A stretch of 59,486 nt of DNA from DASYHS01 sp035998295 (GCF_035998295.1 NZ_DASYHS010000173.1:1-59486), one strand, 5' to 3'; positions 7,246 to 16,371 are shown, counted from the stretch's first letter. The notes: generated from the sequence alone by a model not told the origin. A program made the numbers and translations.

Positions 7246-8820
7246 TCATTGCGCCGGTTCGGGGTTCGTCCCGAAGCTGGGAGCGGGGGCGCCGAAGCTG
7301 GGAGCGGGGCCGCCGAAGCTGGGAGCAGGGACACCGGAGGATGCGTCGGGCGCGCCGAAAGGCGGAGCCGCTGTACCGAACGGATTGGCTCCGCCGGCGT
7401 CGGGCAGCGGTACGTTGAGCTGGACGTCCGCGGGATCGAACTCGACCTGTCCGACCTTGTAGTGGGTGACCAGCCCCGGGAACGCGATGACGATCGCGAC
7501 CATGACGAGCTGGATTCCCAGGAAAGGGATAGCTCCCATGTAAATCTGCCCCGACGTGACCGGCTGTATCGTCGCTCCGGTTATGCGATCCCTGTAGGCG
7601 CTCGTGGGCGCGACCGACCGCAGGAAGAAGAGCGAGAAACCGAACGGCGGATGCAGGAACGAGGTCTGCATGTTGATGGCGAGCATCACGCCGAACCAGA
7701 TCAGGTCGATGCCGAGGCTGTCCGCAACCGGGGCCAGCAGCGGAATGATGATGAAGGCCAACTCGAAGTAGTCGAGGAAGAAAGCAAGAAAGAACACGAG
7801 AAAATTAGCTATGATCAGAAAGCCCACCTCGCCGCCGGGAACCGACGTCATCAGATGCTCGACCCAGACATGGCCGTTGATGCCGTAGAAAGTCAGCGAG
7901 AAGACGCGTGCACCCAACAGGATGAAGAGCACGAACGACGAGAGCTTCACCGTCGCATAGAGCGCCGACCTGATCATACCCATGTTGAGGCGGCGGTTGA
8001 GCGCCGCCAGGGCCAGCGCTCCGACGGCGCCCATTGCCCCACCTTCCGTCGGCGTCGCGAGACCGATGAAGATCGTGCCGAGCACGAGGAAGATGAGGAC
8101 CAGCGGAGGAACGAGGGAGATCACCACCCTCCGGGCCAGGTGCCAGCCGCGCAGGGACCGGGCTTCGATCGGCAGTGCCGGAACGCCCTGCGGCTGAAGA
8201 AAGGACATTGCGATGATGTATCCGGCGTAGGCCGCGACGAGCAGCAGGCCGGGAATCAAGGCCCCCTTGTACATGTCGCCGACGGACCGGCCCAACTGGT
8301 CGGCCAGAACGATCAGCACCAGGCTCGGCGGGATGATCTGTGCCAGCGTGCCCGAAGCGGCGATGGCCCCCGACGCGATCCTGCGGTCGTAGCCATATCG
8401 CAGCATGATCGGCAGGGAGATCAACCCCATGGAAATGACCGAGGCGGCGACGACACCGGTCGTCGCCGCGAGGATCGCGCCCACGAAGATGACGGCGAAG
8501 GCGAGACCGCCGCGCACCGGGCCGAAGAGCTGGCCGATCGTGTCGAGAAGATCCTCGGCCATGCCGCTTCGTTCGAGGATCAGTCCCATGAACGTGAAGA
8601 ACGGAATGGCCAGCAAGGTCTCGTTCGACATCTGCCCGAAGATGCGGTCGGGAATGGCGCCGAACAGGTTGATCGGCAGCAGGCCCATCTCGATGCCGAT
8701 GAAACCGAAGACGAAGCCGACGAACGCCAGCGCGAAGGCCACCGGATAGCCCAGCAGGAGCACCACGATCATGGAGACGAACATGATCGGCGCGAGATTC
8801 TCGGCGAAGAAAGCAAACAT
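7246..8820 (-). CDS. dctM: TRAP transporter large permease (DctM) with repetitive C-terminal tail
   Basis: The protein is 524 aa with about 12 membrane helices. It starts MFAFFAENLAPIMFV, has FFTFMGLILERSGMAEDLLD, ATTGVVAASVISMG and the conserved HPPFGFSLFFLRSVAP. This is the ion-coupled channel subunit that works with DctQ and DctP. The start at 8820 gives a normal DctM N-terminus, 16 bp after dctQ. The last 60 or so residues are an unusual soluble tail with three PAPSFG-type repeats encoded by a 21-bp tandem repeat. This extension is not part of the DctM fold. Confidence 0.92.
   Translation of the reverse strand: MFAFFAENLAPIMFVSMIVVLLLGYPVAFALAFVGFVFGFIGIEMGLLPINLFGAIPDRIFGQMSNETLLAIPFFTFMGLILERSGMAEDLLDTIGQLFGPVRGGLAFAVIFVGAILAATTGVVAASVISMGLISLPIMLRYGYDRRIASGAIAASGTLAQIIPPSLVLIVLADQLGRSVGDMYKGALIPGLLLVAAYAGYIIAMSFLQPQGVPALPIEARSLRGWHLARRVVISLVPPLVLIFLVLGTIFIGLATPTEGGAMGAVGALALAALNRRLNMGMIRSALYATVKLSSFVLFILLGARVFSLTFYGINGHVWVEHLMTSVPGGEVGFLIIANFLVFFLAFFLDYFELAFIIIPLLAPVADSLGIDLIWFGVMLAINMQTSFLHPPFGFSLFFLRSVAPTSAYRDRITGATIQPVTSGQIYMGAIPFLGIQLVMVAIVIAFPGLVTHYKVGQVEFDPADVQLNVPLPDAGGANPFGTAAPPFGAPDASSGVPAPSFGGPAPSFGAPAPSFGTNPEPAQ
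7273..7335 (-). repeat. Three 21-bp in-frame tandem repeats in the dctM tail
   Basis: Three 21-bp units (GAAGCTGGGAGCGGGGGCGCC on the plus strand, with small changes) encode a repeated PAPSFGG-like heptapeptide near the DctM C-terminus. This resembles the in-frame repeats in other genes of the window. Confidence 0.8.
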
Positions 8821-8836
8821 TGATCGTGTTCCGGGG

Positions 8837-9385
8837 CTAGAGAGGCTTAGCGTCCGCGTCGGCCGGCTCGGCGACGTCGGGCATGTCGCCGCGCAGGATC
8901 GCAAATCGCTTGATGAGCTCGGAGAAGCCCTGCAGGGCCAGGAGACTGAAGCCCAACGGGATCAGCGCCCAGGCCGGCCAGAGCATCAAGCCGCCGGTGT
9001 TGTTGGAGACTTCACCGCTCAAAAACTTCGAAACGACGATCGGCCAGGACAGGTAGATCGTTATCAGGCAGAACGGCATGAGAAAGAAGACCGTGCCCAG
9101 TATCTCGATCCAAATCTGAGCACGCCGCGACAAGCGGCCATACAGCAGGTCTACTTTGACATGCTCTCTATCGAGTAGAGTATAAGCTGCCGCAACCAAA
9201 AAGGCGGCAGAGAACAGATACCATTGTGCTTCCAGCCATGCATTCGAACTCAGGCTGAACAGCTTTCGGGTGGTCGCATTGATCGCGCTGATCAGTATGG
9301 CCGCCAGGAGCAGCCACGACACCGCTTTTCCAAAAAAGGTGTTGGCCGCGTCGATGGCGCGCGACAGCGCCAAGAAGCCGGACAT
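8837..9385 (-). CDS. dctQ: TRAP transporter small permease (DctQ)
   Basis: The product is 182 aa from MSGFLALSRAI. The start at 9385 is favoured over one 13 codons upstream because GGGGGGAAA sits 5-8 bases before it. It has four membrane segments with the DctQ signature NAWLEAQWYLFSAAFL, HVKVDLLYGRLSRRAQ between helices 2 and 3, and a P..ALIPLGFSLLALQGF final helix. It is the first gene of the TRAP operon, divergent from nothing but separated from the two-component genes by 175 bp containing a NarL-like palindrome. Confidence 0.93.
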   Translation of the reverse strand: MSGFLALSRAIDAANTFFGKAVSWLLLAAILISAINATTRKLFSLSSNAWLEAQWYLFSAAFLVAAAYTLLDREHVKVDLLYGRLSRRAQIWIEILGTVFFLMPFCLITIYLSWPIVVSKFLSGEVSNNTGGLMLWPAWALIPLGFSLLALQGFSELIKRFAILRGDMPDVAEPADADAKPL

Positions 9386-9498
9386 GACGTGTTTCCCCCC
9401 GATGGCCTGTCTTCTGCGAGGCAAATCTTTCGGTGTACGGCACGGTATGGTGACGGCGCAGGTTCGGCAAGACGGGGTTTCAGTCTTTTGCCGATGAA

Positions 9499-9514
9499 TA
9501 CCTAGTAGTGGGTA
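9499..9514. promoter_or_regulatory. Candidate NarL-type 7-2-7 operator upstream of the TRAP operon
   Basis: TACCTAG-TA-GTGGGTA is two inverted heptamers (TACCTAG, and TACCCAC on the other strand) separated by 2 bp. This is the 7-2-7 geometry bound by NarL-family response regulators, whose heptamer consensus is TACYYMT. It lies about 115 bp upstream of dctQ and just past the end of a NarL-family regulator gene. It is a good candidate for the site where that regulator controls the TRAP operon. Binding is inferred. Confidence 0.5.
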
Positions 9515-9560
9515 TGCCCCCGCGCCCCGCCGCCTTCGGGGAGCAAAGGCGGCCCGCGCA

Positions 9561-10208
9561 TCAACGTCTCTTCGAGTGGATCAGGCCATTGTCGATCGCA
9601 TAGCGGGTAAGCCCCGCCGTGGTGGCGATGCCCAGCTTCTTCTTGATGTTCTTGCGGTGCGTCTCGACCGTATGCACCGAGATGTCGAGGTGGCCGGCGA
9701 CGTCCCTGTTCGACTTGCCGTCGGCCAGCAGCAGCAGCACCGCCTGCTCGCGGGTCGTCAGCGGCAGGAGGTCCTTGTCGGGGCGGTTCAGCAGGACATC
9801 GGTCACGCCCGAGGAAAAATAGGTGCCGCCGGCCGCGACCACGGTGATGGCTTCGATGATCTCGTCGATGGGAACGTCCTTGAGGATGTAGCCGGACGCG
9901 CCGTGCAGCACCGAGGTCGAGATGTATTCGCGGCTGTCGTGCATGGAGAGCATCAGAAGCCTCGTTTCGGGCAGTTCGTCCCGGAACAGCTCGATCGCGT
10001 CGATGCCGTTGAGCTGGGGCATGTTGATGTCCATCAGCACGACCTTGGGCCTGGTCCGGCGGGCGATCTCCAGGCCGGCATGGGCAAGTCCGGCCACGCC
10101 GACCACCTCGATATGGTCGTAGGTTTCCAGGATCGCGCGCAGCCCGTCGATCACCAGCGGATGGTTGTCGACGAGCAGGACCTTGATGGCTTCCCCTCCG
10201 TTGCTCAT
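9561..10208 (-). CDS. NarL/LuxR-family response regulator
   Basis: The product is 215 aa. The receiver domain (residues about 5-125) has the phospho-acceptor Asp in KVVLMDINMPQ, the Thr/Ser position in LLMLSMHDS and the Lys in ASGYILKDVP. A LuxR-type HTH follows (about 145-210; LTTREQAVLLLLADGKSN, SVHTVETHRKNIKKKLG). Its start overlaps the kinase stop by 4 bp (ATGA), so the two are co-translated. With a Cache-type kinase beside it and a TRAP operon immediately downstream, it most likely activates dctQMP in response to an organic acid. Confidence 0.93.
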   Translation of the reverse strand: MSNGGEAIKVLLVDNHPLVIDGLRAILETYDHIEVVGVAGLAHAGLEIARRTRPKVVLMDINMPQLNGIDAIELFRDELPETRLLMLSMHDSREYISTSVLHGASGYILKDVPIDEIIEAITVVAAGGTYFSSGVTDVLLNRPDKDLLPLTTREQAVLLLLADGKSNRDVAGHLDISVHTVETHRKNIKKKLGIATTAGLTRYAIDNGLIHSKRR

Positions 10209-11593
10209 GTCGTCGCCTCCACCGGCCGGCTTTGCCGCAAGGTCGCGGATCTGGGCAGGACGGCCCGCAGCGTCGTGCCGCCGGGAGAGGTGTCGACCAG
10301 CAGGAACCCGCCGAAATGGGCCATCCGCTCCTGCATGTTGCGCAGGCCCAACCCACCGACCCGGGGGCTCCCCTCCCGGCCGGCGCCGAAGCCGACGCCG
10401 TTGTCCGCCACCGTCATCTGCACCCGCCCGCCGGCTTTGGAAATGCTGATCTCGACCCTGGTCGCTCCGGCATGGCGCTCGACGTTCTGCAGCGCCTCCT
10501 GGGCGACGCGGTAGAGAGCCGTGCTGGCGGCGGGGGTCAGCAGGTTCTTGAAGGCCATCGATTCGAGGCTCGCGGCAATGCCCGTGCGCTCGGTGAAGTG
10601 GTTGCAGAGGGCCTCCAGCGCCGGGGTCAGCCCGAGATCGTCGAGCACCCGCGGCCGCAGGTCGTGCGACAGGCGCCGAACCTCCTTGATCGCGCCGTTC
10701 AGCGCCTCGGCTCCGCGCTCGATCGCGCCGAGCGCGTCGCCGGTCTCGCTGCTGACCTTGCGGCGGGCCAGGTCGATGGCGTAGCGAACCCCGACGAGGT
10801 TCTGGGAAATCCCGTCATGCAGCTCGCGCGCGAGGCGCGAGCGCTCCTCCTCCTGGGTGTCGATGATGCGCTGGGTGAGTTGCTTGAGCTTGCCGTCGGC
10901 CAGTCGCCGTTGCCGCAGGTTCAGCAGCATGCAGGTGGCGAAGACGACGCAGACGGCCGGCACGGCGACCAGCGCCACGATCATGAAGGTACGGCCGATA
11001 TTGGCCCGCAGATCGGCCTTGGCGGCGGCGGTGTGCCGGAACACGTCATCGAGATAGACGCCCGTGCCCACCATCCACCGCCATTTGTCCAGCCCGACCG
11101 CGAAGGACAGCTTGTCGACCGTGGCGCCGGATGACGGCTTTTCCCATTTGTACTGATGCAGCCCACCTCCCTGCTTGCCCTTCTCGATCAGGTTGGCGAT
11201 GACGCGGTCGCCGTCCGGGTCGACGAGGTCGAGCCAATTCTGGCCGGGCCGGAACACCTGCCGGGGATGGACGATGTTGTAGCCGTCATAGTCGTAGACG
11301 AAGAAATAGCCATCCTCGCCGTAATCCAGCGCGGTCAGAATGGTCCGGACCCGTTCCTTGGCGGCGGCGTCGTCGGGACCGGCGTTCCGGTAGATGCCGT
11401 CGATCGCCGACAGGGCGAGATTGGTGAGGTTGAGCAGCTCCGACTGCTTGGCCGCGAGCATGTTCCGCTCGAAGGTGTCGATGCTGCTCTGGACCAGCCT
11501 GGTCGACTGCCAGGTGATCAGCGCCGTGACGGCCAGAAGGGCGAAGACGAGCGGAAGGATGGCGAGAGCCAGGATCTGGTATCGTAGATTCAA
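10205..11593 (-). CDS. Sensor histidine kinase with periplasmic Cache domain (NarX/HisKA_3 type)
   Basis: The product is 462 aa with a TTG start preceded by GGAGG 9 bases away. There is an N-terminal membrane helix (ILALAILPLVFALLAVTALI), a periplasmic single Cache domain (about 35-190; DYGEDGYFFVYDYDGYNIVH and DKWRWMVGTGVYLDD), and a second helix (about 200-222). A HisKA_3 dimerisation segment with the phospho-His follows (SRLARELHDGISQNLVG), then a HATPase domain (ADNGVGFGAG and VGGLGLRNMQERM). Cache domains of this kind sense small carboxylates. Adjacency to a TRAP transporter suggests the same ligand class. Confidence 0.93.
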   Translation of the reverse strand: MNLRYQILALAILPLVFALLAVTALITWQSTRLVQSSIDTFERNMLAAKQSELLNLTNLALSAIDGIYRNAGPDDAAAKERVRTILTALDYGEDGYFFVYDYDGYNIVHPRQVFRPGQNWLDLVDPDGDRVIANLIEKGKQGGGLHQYKWEKPSSGATVDKLSFAVGLDKWRWMVGTGVYLDDVFRHTAAAKADLRANIGRTFMIVALVAVPAVCVVFATCMLLNLRQRRLADGKLKQLTQRIIDTQEEERSRLARELHDGISQNLVGVRYAIDLARRKVSSETGDALGAIERGAEALNGAIKEVRRLSHDLRPRVLDDLGLTPALEALCNHFTERTGIAASLESMAFKNLLTPAASTALYRVAQEALQNVERHAGATRVEISISKAGGRVQMTVADNGVGFGAGREGSPRVGGLGLRNMQERMAHFGGFLLVDTSPGGTTLRAVLPRSATLRQSRPVEATT

Positions 11594-11769
11594 ACCGAAC
11601 GTCCTCCGCCGTTCGCGCAGCCCGGTTCCGGTCCATGTCCCGGACGAGGCTGCCCGTCGGACGCGAGTTTAGGGCGGCTCGGCACGGCAGAGCAGCGAAA
11701 AACATGCAGGGCGCCACTCCGCGCCCGGCTGGGCACCGCTCTCCCGCGGCTGCGACGGGCCCAGGCGGC

Positions 11770-13785
11770 TCAGAGTTCCCCGAGGCTTCCGAACAGCGCA
11801 GAGAACGCGGCCCCTGCGCGATAGAAGACCGGCGGCGCGCCGAGCGGCGCTTCGACGGTCACTTCCCGGCCACCGGCGAAGCGCGCCCCGGACCAGACAT
11901 GGATCCAGTCGGCGCCGGCCGGCAGGTAGGTGGTCCATGTTTCGTGCGCGGCCCGCCACACCGGCGCCACCAGGAGGTCGGGGCCGTAGAGATAGGCGTC
12001 CTGGATCGCGTAGGTCCTCTCGTCTTCCTCGAAATGCAGGAAGAGAGGCCGCTGCACCGGCAGCCCGCGCCGGGCGGCCTCGTCCACGAGCGTCCGCAGA
12101 TATGGCGCGAGGTGCCGGTGGACGCGCGTCATGCGTGCGAAGTGGGACAGTACCGCCGGGTCCCCGTCGATCTGGAGGTTGCCCTGCGGCCGGTTGCCTT
12201 CATGCGTGCGCATGACCGGGGTGAAAGCTGCCATCTCCGCCCAGCGCATCAGCAGCTCGGCCGTTCGTACGTTTGCGTACAGGCTCGTGTAGCCGCCGAT
12301 ATCGGAGTGGTGGTAGGCGTTGCCGAGCAGCCCCGATGACAGCGCGCCGCAGATCACGGTCACGAGCCCGTCATGGCGCGAGAAATCGACGGACTGGTCG
12401 CCCGCCCACAGCAGCGGGCAATGTCCCTGCACCCCCGTGAAACCGGCCCGCATGAAGAAGATGGCGTCGCCGGTGCGCCCCTTCTTCGCGACGGCGCGGG
12501 CGTTGACCTCCGCCCACAGCGTCGGCCAGGCGTTGTGCATCAGCTTCGCATCGACACCGTTCGCGAGATGCGCATCGATCGGCAGGTACTCGCCGAAATC
12601 CGCCATCCAGCCCGATATGCCGAGATCGATCAAGTTGCGGCCGATCACCCGATCCTCGAACCAGTCGCAGGCCTCGGGCGAGGTGAAGTCGACGACGCCG
12701 CAGTCGAACTCGCCGAAATCGACGAGATAGGTCCCGCCATCCGCCCGCCTGGCCAGGTGGCCGGCCGCTTCCGCCTCGGGGAACAGCGTGCCGTCGACGC
12801 ACAGATAGGGATTCACATAGGCGAGGAAGCGGATGCCCCGGGCATCCAGCGCGCGGATGCGGGCGGCAAGGTCGGGATAATGCCCGTCGTTCGCCTTCCA
12901 GTCCCAGAAGAGGCGCCTGCCGAACGACGTCTCGCGGATGCCGGCCCAGTCCTCGCACCAGAGCCCGCAGACCTCGACGCCGCCGGCGAGAATCGTCTCG
13001 AGCCGCTCGAAGGAGCGCTCGCCGTCCTTCAGGCCGATGATCGCGCCGCCCAGGACCCATTCCGGCAGCGGCGGCTGACGGCCGAAGCGCCCGGACAGCG
13101 CCTCGACGAGTTCCGCGAAGCTCGGGCGCGCGAACAGTTCGATGCGCTCCGGGACGGCCCAGACCTCGATCTCGTGAAAGGCGGCATTGCGGAAGTCGAA
13201 GGCCGAATAGGCGGTGGTATCGACGTGCAGCGCGTAGCGGCGCGACGACAGGTATGTCGGCTGGGGATAGTTGGTGGTGTAGTAGTCCCCGCCGGCCTTC
13301 CCCTCCACGTCCGCCCTGAAGGTGATCTCGCTCGTCTTGTCGCGGCCGACCCCGGGTTCCGACGTCCACAGGGGAAAGCGGCGGCCGCGCATGTCGAAAT
13401 ACGACATCTGCTCGCCGCCGCCCCAGACATGCTCCCCGCCCTCGGCGACGACGCGCAGCCAGACGCGGTCGATCCCGGGATCGTGGGTCTCGAACGCGAT
13501 GGCCCCACCCTGCCCCGTCCCCGCCACCGACACCGTCATGCGCGGCGGAAGGCCGGGTTCCGCGCACAAGGCGATGCGCCAGCCGTCGCCGGCCTGCTCG
13601 ATACGGGCGTCGCGGAGCGGCACGCGCTCGACGACATGGTCCTCGATCTCGAAGTTGCCGCGGTACATCTCCATGCGCGCTTCGCCGCGCCCGACATAGA
13701 GGCAGGGATCATACGCGCGGTGGCGAAGGATCGGGCGGCCATCGATGACGAGGTCGAAGCCGTCGGCGCAAGGGATAATCCGCAT
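11770..13785 (-). CDS. yihQ: Sulfoquinovosidase (GH31, YihQ family) with KERW motif
   Basis: This enzyme releases sulfoquinovose from sulfoquinovosyl glycerol, the head-group of the plant and cyanobacterial sulfolipid. It is 671 aa from MRIIPCADGF, compared with 678 for E. coli YihQ. The nucleophile is D396 (GWMADFGEYLP), the acid/base D463 (LLWAGDQSVDFSRHDG), and Y499 (DIGGYTSLY) matches YihQ Y508. The sulfonate-binding residues appear as K253, E278 (WCEDW), R291 and W294 (RLFW). That is KERW, a known alternative to QQRW. The gene is last in the sulfo-ED operon, 11 bp after the SDR. The reading frame stays open upstream into the SDR, but that part is only antiframe sequence. Confidence 0.93.
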   Translation of the reverse strand: MRIIPCADGFDLVIDGRPILRHRAYDPCLYVGRGEARMEMYRGNFEIEDHVVERVPLRDARIEQAGDGWRIALCAEPGLPPRMTVSVAGTGQGGAIAFETHDPGIDRVWLRVVAEGGEHVWGGGEQMSYFDMRGRRFPLWTSEPGVGRDKTSEITFRADVEGKAGGDYYTTNYPQPTYLSSRRYALHVDTTAYSAFDFRNAAFHEIEVWAVPERIELFARPSFAELVEALSGRFGRQPPLPEWVLGGAIIGLKDGERSFERLETILAGGVEVCGLWCEDWAGIRETSFGRRLFWDWKANDGHYPDLAARIRALDARGIRFLAYVNPYLCVDGTLFPEAEAAGHLARRADGGTYLVDFGEFDCGVVDFTSPEACDWFEDRVIGRNLIDLGISGWMADFGEYLPIDAHLANGVDAKLMHNAWPTLWAEVNARAVAKKGRTGDAIFFMRAGFTGVQGHCPLLWAGDQSVDFSRHDGLVTVICGALSSGLLGNAYHHSDIGGYTSLYANVRTAELLMRWAEMAAFTPVMRTHEGNRPQGNLQIDGDPAVLSHFARMTRVHRHLAPYLRTLVDEAARRGLPVQRPLFLHFEEDERTYAIQDAYLYGPDLLVAPVWRAAHETWTTYLPAGADWIHVWSGARFAGGREVTVEAPLGAPPVFYRAGAAFSALFGSLGEL

Positions 13786-13796
13786 GTCGGGCGCGC

Positions 13797-14561
13797 TCAG
13801 TTCTGGGTGAGGCCGGCATCGACGACGAAGTTGGCGCCGGTGCAGCCGGCGCTCTCGTCGGAGCCGAGGAAAAGGGCGAGACGGGCGACGTGGCTGGCGT
13901 CGAGACGGAACTTCAGTGCCTGCTGGTCGATGAACTGCTGGTTCAGTTCGGGGGTCAGCCAAAGCGCCTGCTGGCGTTCGGTGAGGATCGCGCCCGGCAC
14001 GATGCAGTTGACCCGGATGCCCGAGGGGCCGAGCTCGCGCGCCAGCGTGCGCGTCAACCCGTTGATCGCGGCCTTCGCCGTCGTGTAGCCGACCATGCCG
14101 GGGCGGCCCCGCATCCAGGATACCGACCCCAGCATCACGATCGATCCCCGCGCGCGCGCCGCCATGCCCCTGGACACCGTCTGGGACGCGAAGAAGTGAT
14201 GGTCGAGGTTGAGCGCCAGCATCCGGCGCCAGGCGTCCGGCTCCACCTCGGCCATCGCGTGGCGATCGTCCTTGCCGGCGTTGTTGACGAGAACCTCGAT
14301 GCCGCCGCGAGCATCCTCGACCTCGGCCAGGACTTTCCGCAGCCCGTCCGCGTCGGTCACGTCGCAGGCATGGAAGGTAGCACCCGTGGCCGAGGCGACC
14401 TGCCCGCCCCGGTCGAGGTCGACGTCGAGGAAGTCGACGCGCGCGCGCTGCGCGACGAAGGCCTCCACCATCTCCGCGCCGATGCCCGACGCGCCGCCGG
14501 TGATCACCACGCACCGGCCCTCGAGCGAGCGGTAGCGCACGGAACCGTATGTCGCGGTCAT
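13797..14561 (-). CDS. SDR oxidoreductase, probable sulfoquinovose dehydrogenase
   Basis: The product is 254 aa from MTATYGSVRY, a classical short-chain dehydrogenase. The cofactor motif is TGGASGIG, followed by the acidic DVDLD strand end typical of NAD preference. The NNAG motif is in VLVNNAGKDD, the catalytic Ser is in MLGSVSW, and YTTAK carries the Tyr and Lys. It lies between the lactonase and the SQase genes. By comparison with the Pseudomonas putida SQ1 pathway it should oxidise sulfoquinovose to 6-deoxy-6-sulfogluconolactone. The specific substrate is inferred from context. The SDR fold itself is certain. Confidence 0.88.
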   Translation of the reverse strand: MTATYGSVRYRSLEGRCVVITGGASGIGAEMVEAFVAQRARVDFLDVDLDRGGQVASATGATFHACDVTDADGLRKVLAEVEDARGGIEVLVNNAGKDDRHAMAEVEPDAWRRMLALNLDHHFFASQTVSRGMAARARGSIVMLGSVSWMRGRPGMVGYTTAKAAINGLTRTLARELGPSGIRVNCIVPGAILTERQQALWLTPELNQQFIDQQALKFRLDASHVARLALFLGSDESAGCTGANFVVDAGLTQN

Positions 14562-14577
14562 CGATGGGAACCCTCGG

Positions 14578-15468
14578 TCATGCGGTGGCGTCGAACTGGA
14601 ATTCGGGCAGGCCGGGAACGTCGACGCGCATCGCGAAGAGGCTTCCGGAGTGGGGAAAGGCGGCCAACTCCTCGGCCGGGCGGCCGGCGCGGGCGGAGGT
14701 GACGTAGAGGGTCCGCAGGTCGGGGCCCCCGAACGCGGCCATGGTCGGACAGCGCGCCGGGACCGGGTATTCGGCGAGCAGCGTGCCGTCGGGCGCATAG
14801 CGCTGCACCCGCCCGCCTTCGTAGAGCGCGGTCCAGTAGCAGCCTTCGGCATCGACCGACGCGCCGTCGGGGCGCCCGCGGTCGGCATCGCTCGGACGGA
14901 GGCGGACGAAAAGGGTCTTGTCGGACACCTCCCCGGTCGCCGCGTCGTAGACGTAGCGCCAGATGGTGAAGGTCGGCGTGTCGGAATGGTAGAGGATGCG
15001 GCCGTCCGGCGAGAAAGCGAGCCCGTTGGAGGTGAGCAGCCCACCGGCCAGCGCCGTCAGGCCGCGCCGGTCGAGGCGGTAGAGATGGGCTCTGCCGCCG
15101 TCCTTCGGCTCGTCGACCGTGCCGGCGAGGAAACGTCCGGCCGGATCGACGCGCCCGTCGTTGAAACGGCTCGTCCCCTGGTCCTCGGGATTGGCGGCGA
15201 GCCGCTCGACGGGGCGCCCCTCTCCGTCGAGGCGCCAGACGCCGGAGCGCAGGCCGGCGACGAAGCCGCCGCCCTTGGCGCGCGCGACGCAGCCGATCTC
15301 CTCCGGCAGGAGGGTCGCGCGATGCCGGCCTGTCTCCGGGTCGAACCGGTGGAGCGCCCTGCCCTTGATGTCGACGAAGAACAGGCACCGGCTTTCCGCG
15401 CACCAGTGCGGGCTTTCGCCGAGCTCGGCCCGGATGTCCAGGGCGACCTCGAAGGCGCGTGCCGTCAT
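14578..15468 (-). CDS. SMP-30/gluconolactonase-family lactonase, probable sulfogluconolactonase
   Basis: The product is 296 aa and forms a six-bladed SMP-30/LRE beta-propeller. Metal-ligand candidates are Glu in ELGESPHW, Asn in SRFNDGRVDPAGRF, Asn in LLTSNGLAFSPDG and Asp in RGRPDGASVDAEG. The start overlaps the epimerase stop by 4 bp (ATGA). In a sulfo-ED pathway it would hydrolyse the sulfogluconolactone made by the SDR. A generic sugar lactonase is the alternative, but the surrounding genes make the sulfo-substrate the better reading. Confidence 0.88.
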   Translation of the reverse strand: MTARAFEVALDIRAELGESPHWCAESRCLFFVDIKGRALHRFDPETGRHRATLLPEEIGCVARAKGGGFVAGLRSGVWRLDGEGRPVERLAANPEDQGTSRFNDGRVDPAGRFLAGTVDEPKDGGRAHLYRLDRRGLTALAGGLLTSNGLAFSPDGRILYHSDTPTFTIWRYVYDAATGEVSDKTLFVRLRPSDADRGRPDGASVDAEGCYWTALYEGGRVQRYAPDGTLLAEYPVPARCPTMAAFGGPDLRTLYVTSARAGRPAEELAAFPHSGSLFAMRVDVPGLPEFQFDATA

Positions 15469-16361
15469 GCCGCCCCCTGCAGGCTGAAACGCACGGCGCC
15501 GCCCAGGCGCCCACCGGGCTCGAGCGTGACGAGGCCCGCATCGGGCACGTCCCGCCGGTTCACCGCGTCGTTCATGTGGCTCACCGGCTCCACCGCGAAG
15601 AAGTCCCGGCCCTCGGGAACGAAGACCACCAGATGCCCGAAGACCTGGTCCGCATCGATGCGGATGGACAGGTTCTCGTTCGGATGACCGATTTCCGCGA
15701 CATGCGTCCAGCCGGCGAAGCAGTTGTCGATGAAGTCCCAGCCCAGGGGCCTGGAGGAGGAAAAATCCCAGACCGCGGGAATGGCGGTCCGCTTTGCCGG
15801 CAGGGAGTCGGCGCCGTTCGCCCAGACGGCCGCCGCCTGGAAACGCAGCGTCGTGCCCGGCCGGCGGATGAAGTACGGGTGCAAGCCGATCCCGGCCGGC
15901 ATCGGGCGCCGGTCCCGGTTCTCGACAGACAGGGCGATGGTCAGCCCGTCCGGTGCCAGCTCGACACGCTGCTCCGCCCGATAGGCGAAAGGCCAGCCGC
16001 TTGCGCCCATGCCGGCGGGGTCGTGCATGAAGGACAGCACGCAGGACGCGGCATCCGCCCGCTCGACCGTCCACGCGGCCTGCCAGGCATTGCCGTGGAT
16101 GGAATGCGGGTAGTCGCCGAAGTTGGGTGCGAGTTCGAACGTCTCGCCGCCGAAGGCGAAGCGTCCCCGGGCGATGCGGTTCGAGTAGGGGACCAGGGGA
16201 TAGCACGACGAGAGGCGCACCTCGCCCCCAGCCAGCGCACCGGCCGGCGTCGGGCGCATCAGCGCCAGGTCGCCGAGGCGGAACGATACGACCGCACCAC
16301 CTATCGAGGGTGCGAGGTCGGCCGCGAGATCGCCGGCGCGCAGGGAGACGATGTCCGCCAC
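15465..16361 (-). CDS. Aldose 1-epimerase-like protein, probable sulfoquinovose mutarotase
   Basis: The product is 298 aa of the galactose-mutarotase superfamily. It has a YPLVPYSNRIARGRF segment with the conserved Asn-Arg, His in HSIHGNAW, His in GIGLHPYFIRR, and a catalytic Glu candidate in FFAVEPVSHMND. SQases release alpha-SQ, and mutarotases speed its conversion to the anomer used by the dehydrogenase. Such genes are common in sulfoglycolytic operons. It is translationally coupled to the lactonase. Confidence 0.85.
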   Translation of the reverse strand: MADIVSLRAGDLAADLAPSIGGAVVSFRLGDLALMRPTPAGALAGGEVRLSSCYPLVPYSNRIARGRFAFGGETFELAPNFGDYPHSIHGNAWQAAWTVERADAASCVLSFMHDPAGMGASGWPFAYRAEQRVELAPDGLTIALSVENRDRRPMPAGIGLHPYFIRRPGTTLRFQAAAVWANGADSLPAKRTAIPAVWDFSSSRPLGWDFIDNCFAGWTHVAEIGHPNENLSIRIDADQVFGHLVVFVPEGRDFFAVEPVSHMNDAVNRRDVPDAGLVTLEPGGRLGGAVRFSLQGAA

Positions 16362-16371
16362 CTGCGCGCCC

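Noticed and set aside
9529..9560. Intrinsic terminator after the NarL-type regulator
   Set aside because: GC-rich inverted repeats exist (CCGCCTT/AAGGCGG), but several pairings compete and there is no T-run, so no confident call.
11770..14514. Apparent GH31 fusion with a 240-residue N-terminal extension
   Set aside because: The extra part is the SDR gene read in the wrong frame. A normal GH31 start lies at 13785, 11 bp after the SDR stop.
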